Assembly: GCA_016937945.1 (NCBI GenBank)
Contig: JAFGVP010000137.1
Coordinates: 1-61,627 of the forward strand
DNA: 61,627 nt
Direction of reading: 5' to 3'
From: Pontiellaceae bacterium
GTDB lineage: Bacteria; Verrucomicrobiota; Kiritimatiellia; Kiritimatiellales; Pontiellaceae
This document shows, in pieces, positions 46,290 through 55,300 of the stretch. Made by a program: the position numbers and the translations under genes. The first letter of the stretch is position 1, and every line of letters begins with the position of its first letter. The notes under the pieces were generated by a model that was given only the letters and a program-made list of their open reading frames with translations, was not told where the DNA came from and made no database searches.

Positions 46290-48763
46290 TATTTCTCCAC
46301 TCCGAATTTCAGTGTTGATGTCTGCCGAATGTCCTTCGATGAGCTGCCGACCAGCAGAGAGAATTCCCCCTCTTCAGCCACCCATTGGTGCGTGGCCGGG
46401 TTGTAGAAGCTGAATGAAGAAGGATCCAGATCAAAGCTGACTTCCGTGGTTTCACCCGGCAGCAGATAAACCTTCCGGAATCCCTTGAGCTCCTTTTCCG
46501 GGCGTTCAAGCGAACTCGCTTCGTCATGCACATACAGCTGAACCACTTCGCTTCCGGGACGGGAGCCGGCATTGCGAACCGTCACTTTAACAGATGCGGT
46601 AAAAGGCGATGTGCTGGTTACGCGAATCTTTTCATAGGTGAAATCGGTATAGCTCAAGCCGTGCCCGAAGGGAAACTCAGGTTCAATCTTCTTGCTGTCA
46701 TAATAGCGGTAACCGACAAAGATTCCCTCTTTATGCTCCACCCGACCGTTCTGCCCCGGATATTCTCCGATGGCAATCGCCGGGGTATCTTCCAGCTTCT
46801 TCGGCAGCGTGACCGGCAGTTTTCCGGAAGGATTGACTTCGCCGAACAAAATATCCGCAATCGCCCTGCCGCTGCGCACACCGGCATACCACGCCTCCAG
46901 AATCGCCGGGACTTCGTTGACGAAGCTTCCGATCTCCAACGGAGAACCGTTCACCAGCACAACAACCGTATTCGGATTGGCAGCCGCGAGAGCGCTGATC
47001 TCCCAGTCCTGATTATCGGTCAGCTTCATATCGGGTTTATCATTGCCTTCACTGTCATAGTCATGGTCAATGCCGGCAAAGACCACAACGGCATCGCACT
47101 CCGATGCAATACGCGCATTTTCTTCAAGCAGACGCTGTCCATCAACGGCTGGAGCCCAAAGGAAGCGGCATACGGCATCGCCGGCACCCTCGAAAAACTC
47201 AACACGAACCTTGTGGAGCGCTCCCTTCTCAAGCATAACCCGGGTTTTCCCGATTTTTTCGCCGTGGTCGTACCAGTTGTCAACGACTTCAACATCATCA
47301 AGAAACAGCCGCGTCCCGTCATCGCTGGAGACCGCAAGCACATATTCCCCAGTCTCATCCGCCTGCAGATAGCCCTCCCATTTGACCGAAAAATGGTCCG
47401 ATTGAAATCCATTCATTGGACTCCGGCCGCCCCAACTGAAATTAACCTGTTCGTCTGTGCGGGTAACCACGGGTTCACCGGAAAGCTCCGGGTTGGCATA
47501 AAACGACGCCTTCAGTCCATGCGTTTTACAGTCATCTCCCGTCCAGAGATTTTCCTTTGGAATAATCTCAAAGTATTCCTTCACAGCCGTCTTTTTGAAC
47601 ACGACCTCAACGTCATCGCCGCAGGCATCCTTCAGCCCCTGCAACGGCGTAATTTCGTACCGACCGTACACCGCGCTGCTGCCGCCGGCGCCGCCGTGTT
47701 TTGCTTCCGCATTGACACCGGTAACAAAGATTCTCTTGTGCTTTGTTTTCGACAGTGGAAGCAGGCCGCCTTCGTTTTTCAGGAGAACGATTGATTCGCG
47801 GGCCACAGCCAGCGCAGCATCTTCATTGGCCTCTTTGTCAAAAGCGGTTTGCGGCTTTTCTGAAAGACGAAGCGCGAGACGAAGCATCCGTCGCACCTTG
47901 TCATCAATAACACGTTCCGGCACATCGCCCCGTTGAACCGCCTCCAGCAGCGGTTTCCCGAGAAAGTTGCTGTCATTGCCCGGCATCTCAAGATCAAGAC
48001 CGGCCAGCGCCGTCGGAACCGTACTGTGAACGGCACCCCAGTCGCTCATGATCACTCCGTCAAATCCCCATCGATCTTTCATCATATCGGTGAGCAGATA
48101 GTGGTTTGCGGCGCAGTAAATGTCGTTGACCTTATTATACGCGCACATGACGGTCATCACGTTGCCCTCTTCCACGGACGCCTTGAATGCCGGAAAATAG
48201 ATTTCGTGAAGCGTGCGTTCATCCACCACTTCGCTGATTGAAGAACGTTCAATCTCCTGGCTGTTGGCCACATAATGCTTTGCACAGGCCGCTACGCCCT
48301 CGCTCTGCACCCCATGGATATACCCCACGGCAAGCCGGCCGGTGAGATACGGATCTTCACTCATGTATTCAAAAAAGCGGCCGCAGAGCGGATTGCGGTT
48401 AATGCAGATCGCCGGCCCGAGGATAACATCGATTCCGGCGTGCTTCGTTTCACTGCCGAGTGCCTGGCCCATGCGCTGTACAAGAGCCGGATTCCAGGTG
48501 GAGCCGAGGCTGATTCCCGTAGGGAAATAGGTATGATCCGAGCCATCCTGCCGAACACCGTGCGGTCCGTCGGAAAAACGAAGGGAAGGCACGCCCAGCC
48601 GGTCGACAGAGGCCGTCGTAAAATCCGTTGCACCGTGGCAAAGGCTGACTTTTTCCTCCAATGTCATCCCGCTCAGAATCTCATCAATCTGCTTTTCAAT
48701 ATCCCCTGCCGCCAGCATCGTGCCGGATAAAACAGCGATCAGCCCAAGTACCGTATGCTTCAT
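46289..48763 (-). CDS. GH3 beta-glycosidase with PA14 insertion
   Basis: An 824-residue secreted enzyme: signal peptide (1-19), GH3 N-terminal barrel (25-330) with nucleophile Asp241 in V-I-M-S-D-W-G, the GH3 C-terminal alpha/beta sandwich interrupted by a PA14 domain (about 410-555) that includes F-Y-A-N and D-D-G-T-R-L-F-L-D-D, and a C-terminal FN3-like domain (about 690-805). PA14-bearing GH3s are usually beta-glucosidases or beta-xylosidases. ATG 48763 has AAGGGAA at the right distance; an earlier in-frame ATG at 48781 is less likely. First gene of the GH3-GH28-GH92 operon; two copies of the palindromic motif lie upstream. Confidence 0.9.
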   Translation of the reverse strand: MKHTVLGLIAVLSGTMLAAGDIEKQIDEILSGMTLEEKVSLCHGATDFTTASVDRLGVPSLRFSDGPHGVRQDGSDHTYFPTGISLGSTWNPALVQRMGQALGSETKHAGIDVILGPAICINRNPLCGRFFEYMSEDPYLTGRLAVGYIHGVQSEGVAACAKHYVANSQEIERSSISEVVDERTLHEIYFPAFKASVEEGNVMTVMCAYNKVNDIYCAANHYLLTDMMKDRWGFDGVIMSDWGAVHSTVPTALAGLDLEMPGNDSNFLGKPLLEAVQRGDVPERVIDDKVRRMLRLALRLSEKPQTAFDKEANEDAALAVARESIVLLKNEGGLLPLSKTKHKRIFVTGVNAEAKHGGAGGSSAVYGRYEITPLQGLKDACGDDVEVVFKKTAVKEYFEIIPKENLWTGDDCKTHGLKASFYANPELSGEPVVTRTDEQVNFSWGGRSPMNGFQSDHFSVKWEGYLQADETGEYVLAVSSDDGTRLFLDDVEVVDNWYDHGEKIGKTRVMLEKGALHKVRVEFFEGAGDAVCRFLWAPAVDGQRLLEENARIASECDAVVVFAGIDHDYDSEGNDKPDMKLTDNQDWEISALAAANPNTVVVLVNGSPLEIGSFVNEVPAILEAWYAGVRSGRAIADILFGEVNPSGKLPVTLPKKLEDTPAIAIGEYPGQNGRVEHKEGIFVGYRYYDSKKIEPEFPFGHGLSYTDFTYEKIRVTSTSPFTASVKVTVRNAGSRPGSEVVQLYVHDEASSLERPEKELKGFRKVYLLPGETTEVSFDLDPSSFSFYNPATHQWVAEEGEFSLLVGSSSKDIRQTSTLKFGVEK

Positions 48764-48883
48764 AGAAATTCCCTTCCCCATATACTAAGCGACGGGACGA
48801 TCCGAAGACCTCCCATCCGTTCGCACCACAAATTCTGATTGGTCGAGGGTCGGGAAGATATACTCAAACGTCTGCTGCGTATT

Positions 48884-48901
48884 GTCACCTAAACAGGCTA
48901 C
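48884..48901. promoter_or_regulatory. Palindromic motif copy 2, candidate operator
   Basis: GTCACCTAAACAGGCTAC, 121 bases upstream of the GH3 start. It is identical to copy 1 except for one base in the right half-site. Confidence 0.5.
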
Positions 48902-49000
48902 AGAATCCGTTTCCATCCAGCGCGAATTCATTGCAGACGCCGGAAATCCCGCTGCTCGAAAACGCGGCTTTGGCCTAGTTTTAAAGGCTTGAACGGCCTG

Positions 49001-49018
49001 TCCCCTAAATAGGTTACT
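49001..49018. promoter_or_regulatory. Palindromic motif copy 3, candidate operator
   Basis: GTCCCCTAAATAGGTTAC, 80 bases upstream of the sulfatase start. It is the most diverged at the centre but retains CCT-n4-AGG and the GT/AC ends. Confidence 0.45.
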
Positions 49019-49097
49019 AGCCAGCCATCGCAAAACGCGATAACTTCATTCCGCTGATTTCATCCCTGACAAACAAACAAGCAAACAGGCTTCGATC

Positions 49098-50516
49098 ATG
49101 AAAAACAGACAACTTACAAAATACGCCCTGCTCGTCATGCTGGCAGGAATCTGCGGAGCCCCGGCCCGCGCAGCCGAAAAACCGAACATTATTCTGGTTT
49201 TCATCGATGACATGGGATGGGGCGACTTCTCGTGTTTCGGCGATAAGGACGCCAAAACGCCGAATATTGACCGACTGGCCGGCGAAGGCATTCGATTCGA
49301 ACAGTTTTATGTAAACTCACCGATCTGCTCGCCTTCACGCACCGCTATTTCGACCGGTCAATATCCGCAGCGCTGGCGGATCACATCCTATCTCGAAAAC
49401 CGGAAGAGCAACACCCGGCGCGGCATGGCGCAATGGCTCGACCCCAAGGCTCCGATGCTTGCACGATCCCTGCAGCAGGCTGGCTACGCCACCGGCCACT
49501 TCGGCAAGTGGCACATGGGTGGCCAGCGCGATGTCGATGATGCCCCGGCCATTACGGAATACGGCTTCGATGAATCGCTCACTAATTTTGAGGGCATGGG
49601 CCCCAAGCTGCTGCCGCTGACACTCAAACCCGGGCAGGAAGAACCCGGACGCATCTGGGGCGATGCCGAGCGACTTGGCGAAGGATTCCGCTGGATGCTC
49701 CGATCCGAGATTACCAGTGGTTTTGTTGATGAAGCCCTTGGTTTCATTGATCGGGCCGTGGCGGCGGACAAGCCGTTTTATGTGAATGTGTGGCCGGATG
49801 ACGTACACAGCCCATACTGGCCGCCGGTGGCCAAATGGGGCAACGGCAAGCGGGAGCTGTATCTGTCGGTTCTGCAAGAAGCAGACAGCCAGTTAAACAA
49901 GCTGTTTGAGCGTGTTCGAAACGATAAAAAACTGCGGGACAACACCCTGATCATCATCTGCTCAGACAACGGCCCGGAACAGGGCGCCGGAACCGCCGGA
50001 CCGTTCAAGGGCTACAAAGGACAGCTCTACGAAGGCGGAACACGCTCTTCGCTCGTTGTCTGGGGCCCGAGATTCACGGTCGGCCACGACACCGTCAACC
50101 GCACCTCCGTATTTTCGGCCATCGACCTGACTCCCACCCTGCTGGCCTTCACCGGAACACCTGCCGTGCCGGGCGTTACCTATGATGGCGAACCGCTGGT
50201 CGACACCCTGCTGGGCAAAAGCGAAGCCTCCCGCAGCAAGCCCATCTTCTTCCGGCGCCCACCGGACCGGGACTCGATTTACGGCGTAGAGAACCTGCCG
50301 GATCTGGCCGTCCGTTATGGCCGCTGGAAATTCATGTGCGAATATGACGGAAGCAACCCAGAACTCTACGACATGGAAAAGGATCGAAGCGAAACGACCA
50401 ATGTGGCCGACGAAAACATGGATGTCGTCCGCAAACTCCGTCAACAGCTGATCGAATGGCATGAATCCATGCCGCCGGACAATGGAGCCGACTTCGTCAA
50501 GAAACAGGACTCATGA
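49098..50516 (+). CDS. S1 sulfatase
   Basis: A 472-residue secreted sulfatase. Signal peptide (1-26); metal motif F-I-D-D-M-G-W-G; formylglycine Cys77 in I-C-S-P-S-R-T; F-G-K-W-H-M; and I-C-S-D-N-G-P-E. Standard length. It is transcribed away from the GH3 operon and ends at a terminator facing the esterase gene. Two palindromic motifs lie in the divergent promoter region. It is the third sulfatase in the window, so the substrate is likely sulfated at more than one position (inference). Confidence 0.9.
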   Translation: MKNRQLTKYALLVMLAGICGAPARAAEKPNIILVFIDDMGWGDFSCFGDKDAKTPNIDRLAGEGIRFEQFYVNSPICSPSRTAISTGQYPQRWRITSYLENRKSNTRRGMAQWLDPKAPMLARSLQQAGYATGHFGKWHMGGQRDVDDAPAITEYGFDESLTNFEGMGPKLLPLTLKPGQEEPGRIWGDAERLGEGFRWMLRSEITSGFVDEALGFIDRAVAADKPFYVNVWPDDVHSPYWPPVAKWGNGKRELYLSVLQEADSQLNKLFERVRNDKKLRDNTLIIICSDNGPEQGAGTAGPFKGYKGQLYEGGTRSSLVVWGPRFTVGHDTVNRTSVFSAIDLTPTLLAFTGTPAVPGVTYDGEPLVDTLLGKSEASRSKPIFFRRPPDRDSIYGVENLPDLAVRYGRWKFMCEYDGSNPELYDMEKDRSETTNVADENMDVVRKLRQQLIEWHESMPPDNGADFVKKQDS

Positions 50517-50570
50517 CCCGGATGGTCAATGATTATTTGTTCAACATAGAAGACTGCAATCCCTGAATGA

Positions 50571-50609
50571 AAAAGCGCCGCCATCCGATACCCGGATGCG
50601 GCGCTCTTT
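50571..50609. terminator. Bidirectional terminator
   Basis: A strong GC stem (GCGCCGC / GCGGCGC core extended by CATCC/GGATG) with A-run on the left and TCTTT on the right. It lies between the convergent sulfatase and esterase genes and can end both transcripts. Confidence 0.8.
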
Positions 50610-50623
50610 AGTTCCCGGCCCGG

Positions 50624-51457
50624 TTAAGGCCGGGCTTTCAGATGCTCGGCAATAAACGGCATCTGACGTTTGATGGCCTCCCGCCAGTAATCCCAGTTAT
50701 GAACACCGGGGTGCTCTTCGTACTTATGGGAAATGCCGTCGTCATTCAGCTGCTCATGCAGGGCTCGGTTTACGCCCAGAAAGAAATCGTTATCTCCGCA
50801 ATCCAGCGCAATGGCCAGCTCGCCGTTTTTCAGGTCCTTGGCCAGATTGATGACGGTATATTTTTCCCAGTTGCGCTTGTTCTCTTCAATCGTCCCCAAC
50901 CGCTTCTTGATATCCCAGTTTCCAGGAAACGGCCGGATATCAACACCGCCGCTGAGCGCAACCGCCGTACAGAAGGTATCCCGGTGCCGAATGGCCAGAA
51001 ACATGGCGCCGTGCCCCCCCATGCTGAGCCCGCAAAGTGCCCGATAATCCCGTTTGGCCTTCGTCCGGTAGTTTTTGTCCATGTATTTGACGCACTCCTT
51101 TGCAACGAAGGTTTCGTACTGATAGGTCGGATCAATCGGGCTGTCAAAATACCAGCTGGTAACGCCACCGTCCGGACAGCACACGATGATTCCATATTGA
51201 TCCGCCAGCTCAGCAATATTCGACAGGTTGTTCCACTCGGCATGGTTTCCCCCGGCTCCGTGCAGCATGTAGAGCACCGGGAACCGCTGCGAACTGTTCG
51301 ACTCATAGGCATCCGGAAGGATCAGCGTTGCGGGAATCTCCCGATCCATCTTACTGCTCTTGATCGACAGTACGGTTACCTGCGACGCAAAAACGGCTGT
51401 CACGTTGAGCCCCAGCACGATCACGAGACTCAGAATCCACTTCATCGATATTCTCAT
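50624..51457 (-). CDS. CE1-like alpha/beta-hydrolase esterase
   Basis: A 277-residue secreted esterase of the esterase-D/antigen 85/CE1 group. Signal peptide (1-25), oxyanion region M-L-H-G-A-G-G, nucleophile Ser145 in G-L-S-M-G-G, a catalytic Asp likely in A-L-D-C-G-D-N-D, and His in H-P-G-V-H-N-W. The family includes feruloyl and acetyl-xylan esterases and S-formylglutathione hydrolases; the signal peptide favours a glycan esterase. AAGGA lies 8 bases before the ATG. A palindromic motif copy lies 97 bases upstream. Probably removes acyl groups from the same polysaccharide. Confidence 0.8.
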   Translation of the reverse strand: MRISMKWILSLVIVLGLNVTAVFASQVTVLSIKSSKMDREIPATLILPDAYESNSSQRFPVLYMLHGAGGNHAEWNNLSNIAELADQYGIIVCCPDGGVTSWYFDSPIDPTYQYETFVAKECVKYMDKNYRTKAKRDYRALCGLSMGGHGAMFLAIRHRDTFCTAVALSGGVDIRPFPGNWDIKKRLGTIEENKRNWEKYTVINLAKDLKNGELAIALDCGDNDFFLGVNRALHEQLNDDGISHKYEEHPGVHNWDYWREAIKRQMPFIAEHLKARP

Positions 51458-51553
51458 TTCAGACTTCCTTGGTTAGTTAAATCAGCGACTTAGACCGAAA
51501 AGGCCGATAATCTGATGTTATCGGGAAGATATTAGCACCATGACATGCGTCTT

Positions 51554-51571
51554 GTCACCTAAACAGGCGAC
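51554..51571. promoter_or_regulatory. Palindromic motif copy 4, candidate operator
   Basis: GTCACCTAAACAGGCGAC, preceded by CTT as in copy 1. It lies 97 bases upstream of the esterase start. Confidence 0.45.
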
Positions 51572-51645
51572 ACCTCGCACATTGACGCGTGTCAATTCCA
51601 GGTTCCCCGTAGAATTTTATGGTGGAGACACTGGGATTGCGCTTT

Positions 51646-51813
51646 GACAGGATTACAGGATAAACCAGATCAAATCCGGTGCATCACAGGAAAAATGGCT
51701 TTTTATGGTGTTGAATTGCAAAGGATAGCGGGAATTCAAGGCGGGAATGAACGATCGATGGGATGAGGAGAATTCTTTTGGAGGCATGATCCAGATGATC
51801 CTGTTATCCTGTC
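51646..51813. repeat. MITE-like unit with 16-bp terminal inverted repeats
   Basis: GACAGGATTACAGGAT at the left end and, inverted, GACAGGATAACAGGAT at the right end (15 of 16 match) bound a 168-base unit. Beyond each repeat a CAGATCA / CTGGATCA similarity continues inward. ACAGGAT-type repeats of this sort are widespread between genes in environmental bacteria. It carries no transposase. Confidence 0.55.
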
Positions 51814-51902
51814 GAAAAACCACCATTCACCACAAAAATATACGTAGAGCCCAATTTTATGACATAACTTCTCTCCATTCACACCCGGAGCAGAGAAATT
51901 AC

Positions 51903-52334
51903 ATGTCAACAATGAGCGAGATTGCAAAAACGGCCGGTGTATCCCGTCACACCGTATCCAAGGTACTTAATGGTACACACGTAACAGAGGAAACCTATGC
52001 AACCCTCCGCCGGACCTGGAAGAAAGGCGACACCATTTAACTGGAGCTTCCGATATCTCCGCGGCGCGTGTATGCAAATCCGGCGGTCGAAGCCGGTCAT
52101 GGACGAGTCGCCCTGCAGTCCGGACCGATCGTCTATTGCGTAGAAAGCGCCGATGATCTGGATCCGCAGCAGGTTGCCCTGCCCGTCCAAAGCGCACTGA
52201 AACTGCAATCTGCGCCGGAGCTGTTTGGTGGAGTGAATGTAATCACGACCGGCGAATTCACGGCAATCCCCTTCTACTGTCAGGACAACCGCCCCGGAGG
52301 AGGAAGCATTCAGGTTTGTCTTCCGGAACGTTAA
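51903..52334 (+). pseudogene. LacI-GH127 fusion scar
   Basis: Residues 1-22 form a LacI-family helix-turn-helix (M-S-E-I-A-K-T-A-G-V-S-R-H-T-V-S-K-V-L-N-G). At the N-G the sequence passes in frame into the C-terminal beta-sandwich of a GH127/DUF1680 enzyme: T-L-R-R-T-W-K-K-G-D-T-I, an in-frame TAA (52038-52040), then L-E-L-P-I, V-A-L-Q-S-G-P-I-V-Y-C and on to a stop at 52334. The intact GH127 at 29127-31094 has matching N-G...R-R-T-F-H-K-G-D and F-Q-R-G-P-L-V-Y segments. A deletion probably joined a LacI gene to a neighbouring GH127 gene, removing both middles; the internal stop came later. Not functional as an enzyme; a short HTH peptide is possible. Confidence 0.8.
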
Positions 52335-52399
52335 GCGCCAATGGATCTGCAGCGAACGAGTCCTGTTCAGCTGCAGATCAAACGGCATCTCTTTCCGGA

Positions 52400-55300
52400 T
52401 CAGAGGACCTCAATTCGGCGCTTCCCTTCTTTCCACAGGGCAAGGCGGGCTTCCTCCGCGTCGGCAAAGCGGTCCCACCCCAGTTCACGGTAGAGGGCTA
52501 TGCGCTTGGTAAGCAGCTTTTCATCGTAGGGATTCTCTTCCAGACAGGTATTAAGCGTTTTAAGAGCAAGTCCGGAAAATCCACTCGTTCGGTAAAGGGC
52601 CAGTTGGATACGAAGAGTCTGACTTCCCGGCTTTTCCTCCCATCGGGCGATTTCCATCAGCGCCTTCAAAGCCTGATCGCAGCTCCCTGAAGCCAGCAAC
52701 AGATCCACTCGCAACTGCTCAATGGAGACAATCAGATTCCGCTTCTCCTCCAACTCCTTTTTCTGCCGTTCAAGCGCATACCGGGCCTCGACATCACCGG
52801 GAGCCGCACTCGGCGGAGCTCCGAAAAATTTTGCAACCGCTTCAGGATCTATTTGACGAAGGGCCTCATCAAGGAGCGCTTCGATCTCCCCGCAGGCAGA
52901 CTCGTCAACGGTCTCGACTTCGCGACCGTTCCACCACTCTCCGGCCAGTCCGTCCGAAATCGCCCGGTGCAGGGCATCCTCAAAGATGGCTTCCGGATCC
53001 TCCGGTCGTTCCTTGCGAAGGCGTACAAGCAGCCTGCCCGATTCTTCCTGCACGGCGGAATCTTCGCTGCCACGCGATTTCCTCAGGAACTCCAGTGTAC
53101 GTTCCCGAAGATCATCCGCGAGCTGCTCCGCCTCGCTGCGCGGGTCATCGGCCTTTTTAGCTTTCGGTTCCTGATTCGCGACTTTTTCAAATACCGCGCC
53201 GGCAAAATAGATCAGATCGACCTCGCCAATGGATTTATCTGCAGGATCCGAAAACTTGAGGGCCCCGGTAAAGTAGTCCGGCTCCGGTTTGATTTCTCCC
53301 AGCTCCTTCCCGATCCGGTCCTGAAGAAACAGATTCATCGGAGCCCCGCCGGTGAGCTGTAGTTTGTCCGTCGATTTGCCCGCAAACCGATCACGAAGCG
53401 TCGCAAATACCGGGACGGATTCTGCGGACTTGAGTTTACGCTGGATAACAAGAGGCCATTTCTCGGGATCCGACAGGTGCTCACCCGTCACCTGATTATA
53501 ATGCCGAATCACGGTGACTTTCCCTTTCGGGAACTCAATCTCATGCTTCTTATAGTCCATTCCCAAATAGAGCAGTTTGCCGGACTCGTGATAGACATAG
53601 GTAAGGCCGCCGCCAAAATAATCTCCCGCATCATAATCCTGCGGCGCGATCAGTCTTCCTTTAAACGCCTCCTTAAACTCAAACTCAAAGACCTGCCGTA
53701 CCTGCTCCTGGCGAACAGCCTGCGGATGCTGCGGGCTGCCAGGAAGTTCGCCGCGCCGGTCGAAGGCAATACGTTCTGTCTTTTTGGGAAGAAAGACATA
53801 CGTCGCGTGCGTAATTTTTGCATCCACCTTCACGTCATCCCGGGACTGAAGTGACTGAAAGGGCAGTTGCGCCCAACCGGCGTTCGGCCGGAAAACCACT
53901 GGTTGACCGGAGAGACCAAGGCCCATCCAGGACAGTTCCACCTCCAGCTCACTTGCCCCGACACTCGACCAATACTGATAGAGCGCCAACTCCATCACCT
54001 GGCCGCCGAAGGTTTTTAACTGGAACGACGCGTCCTTGCCTTCATCAAGACGAACATGCTTCGAATCGTCGCCGGCATAAATCCCAGCCTCCTGGGCAAG
54101 CGTCATTCCGTGCACAATATACCTTCTGGAAATGGGATCGTCGGCTCGATGTTTCAACCGAACCTTCAAATGGTCAGCCCCCGCCGGAACATTGAGAAAC
54201 CAGCGCTTGATCCCCGCCGGCTGCAGCTCCACCGTACGTTCCAGAGGCTCGTCAAGAAATGTCGCCTCGTCCCCTCCCCGTACAATCGTAAAGGGAACAC
54301 GGAAGACCGATCCCAACGATTCCTGTCCTGCCACAAATGCTTCCACTTCACCGAAGTCGATCGCCCCGGTCTCTCCCTTATCACCTTGAGGAACGGTCAC
54401 ATGGGCAACAAAAGCGCTCTCGGCGTTCGCAAGATGCAGGTATTCCGGAACTTCAATCCAGTCAACTGTCGAGCGCAGGCGCAGGCCCGCTTCAAAGTCA
54501 GCCTGAACGGACGGGCTCACCGCTTCAATCCAGACCGGATCCACACGCACCACAACGCGATAACGAGGATCGGGATTCACTTCACGCAGATAGAACCCCC
54601 GCCCATTGGACTTGAAGGTCCCGAGGGAAACTTTCAGATCATAGAAAGCTCCAAAAGCCGGCTGCTCCGCGATCGACTGCAGATGTTCCCAGGCCTGCGG
54701 CAGGTTGATCAGCCCTGCCCCTTCGGTCACAGCAGCTTCACCGGGCACCGGACAGGCCCCCAGCATAAAAGCCGCCCGAATTCTCGCCGGATCATCTGGC
54801 ACTCCGGCGGCCCGGGCCGCACTCATAAGAACGGCCGCCGCCCCAGCAACCGAGGGCGATGCCATGGATGTACCGTTGCTCATTTCCACCTTCTGGAGGG
54901 ACTCCCGCGAATACGACGCAAGGGCCGCACCGGGAGCCATTACATCAACACCCCAGTCTCCATCCTTCGTCGGCCCACGGCTGCTAAACTGCAGGGCGGC
55001 CTCCGGATTTTCCTTGAGCGTGCTGTAAAGTACCTTGCCCATCTCGGGGGAAACGTAGGCGCCGACGCCGAGAACGCGCCGGGCCTCGCCTCCGGCAGAA
55101 CCGGCGGTGCTGAGCGCGGGACCATTGTTACCGGCGGAAAGAACGGCAAGAATTCCATAACGTTCAACCAGCATGTCGTAGGCCTGACAGCCGGCATCGC
55201 TACCATCCTGGTATACAGAAAGCCCTCCCCAGCTCGCATTGACAATGTCCACTCCGGCCTGGGCCGCCAAGGCAATCGCACGACGTTCACTCGTGCCATA

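Larger units (their letters stand above)
48764..49097. promoter_or_regulatory. Divergent promoter region, GH3 / sulfatase
   Basis: The 334-base gap between the GH3 operon (minus) and a sulfatase (plus). It holds two copies of the palindromic motif, 117 bases apart, and nothing recognised as coding. No clear -35/-10 pair was identified. Confidence 0.55.
51458..51902. other. Decayed intergenic region with repeat
   Basis: This 445-base stretch contains the fourth palindromic motif copy (51554-51571) and a repeat-bounded unit (51646-51813). No gene is supported. A short open frame crossing 51747-51902 lacks coding character and starts inside the repeat. Confidence 0.5.

Noticed and set aside
51747..51902. 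Upstream extension of the LacI fragment
   Set aside because: It starts inside the repeat unit and lacks LacI-like sequence; the HTH begins at the ATG at 51903.
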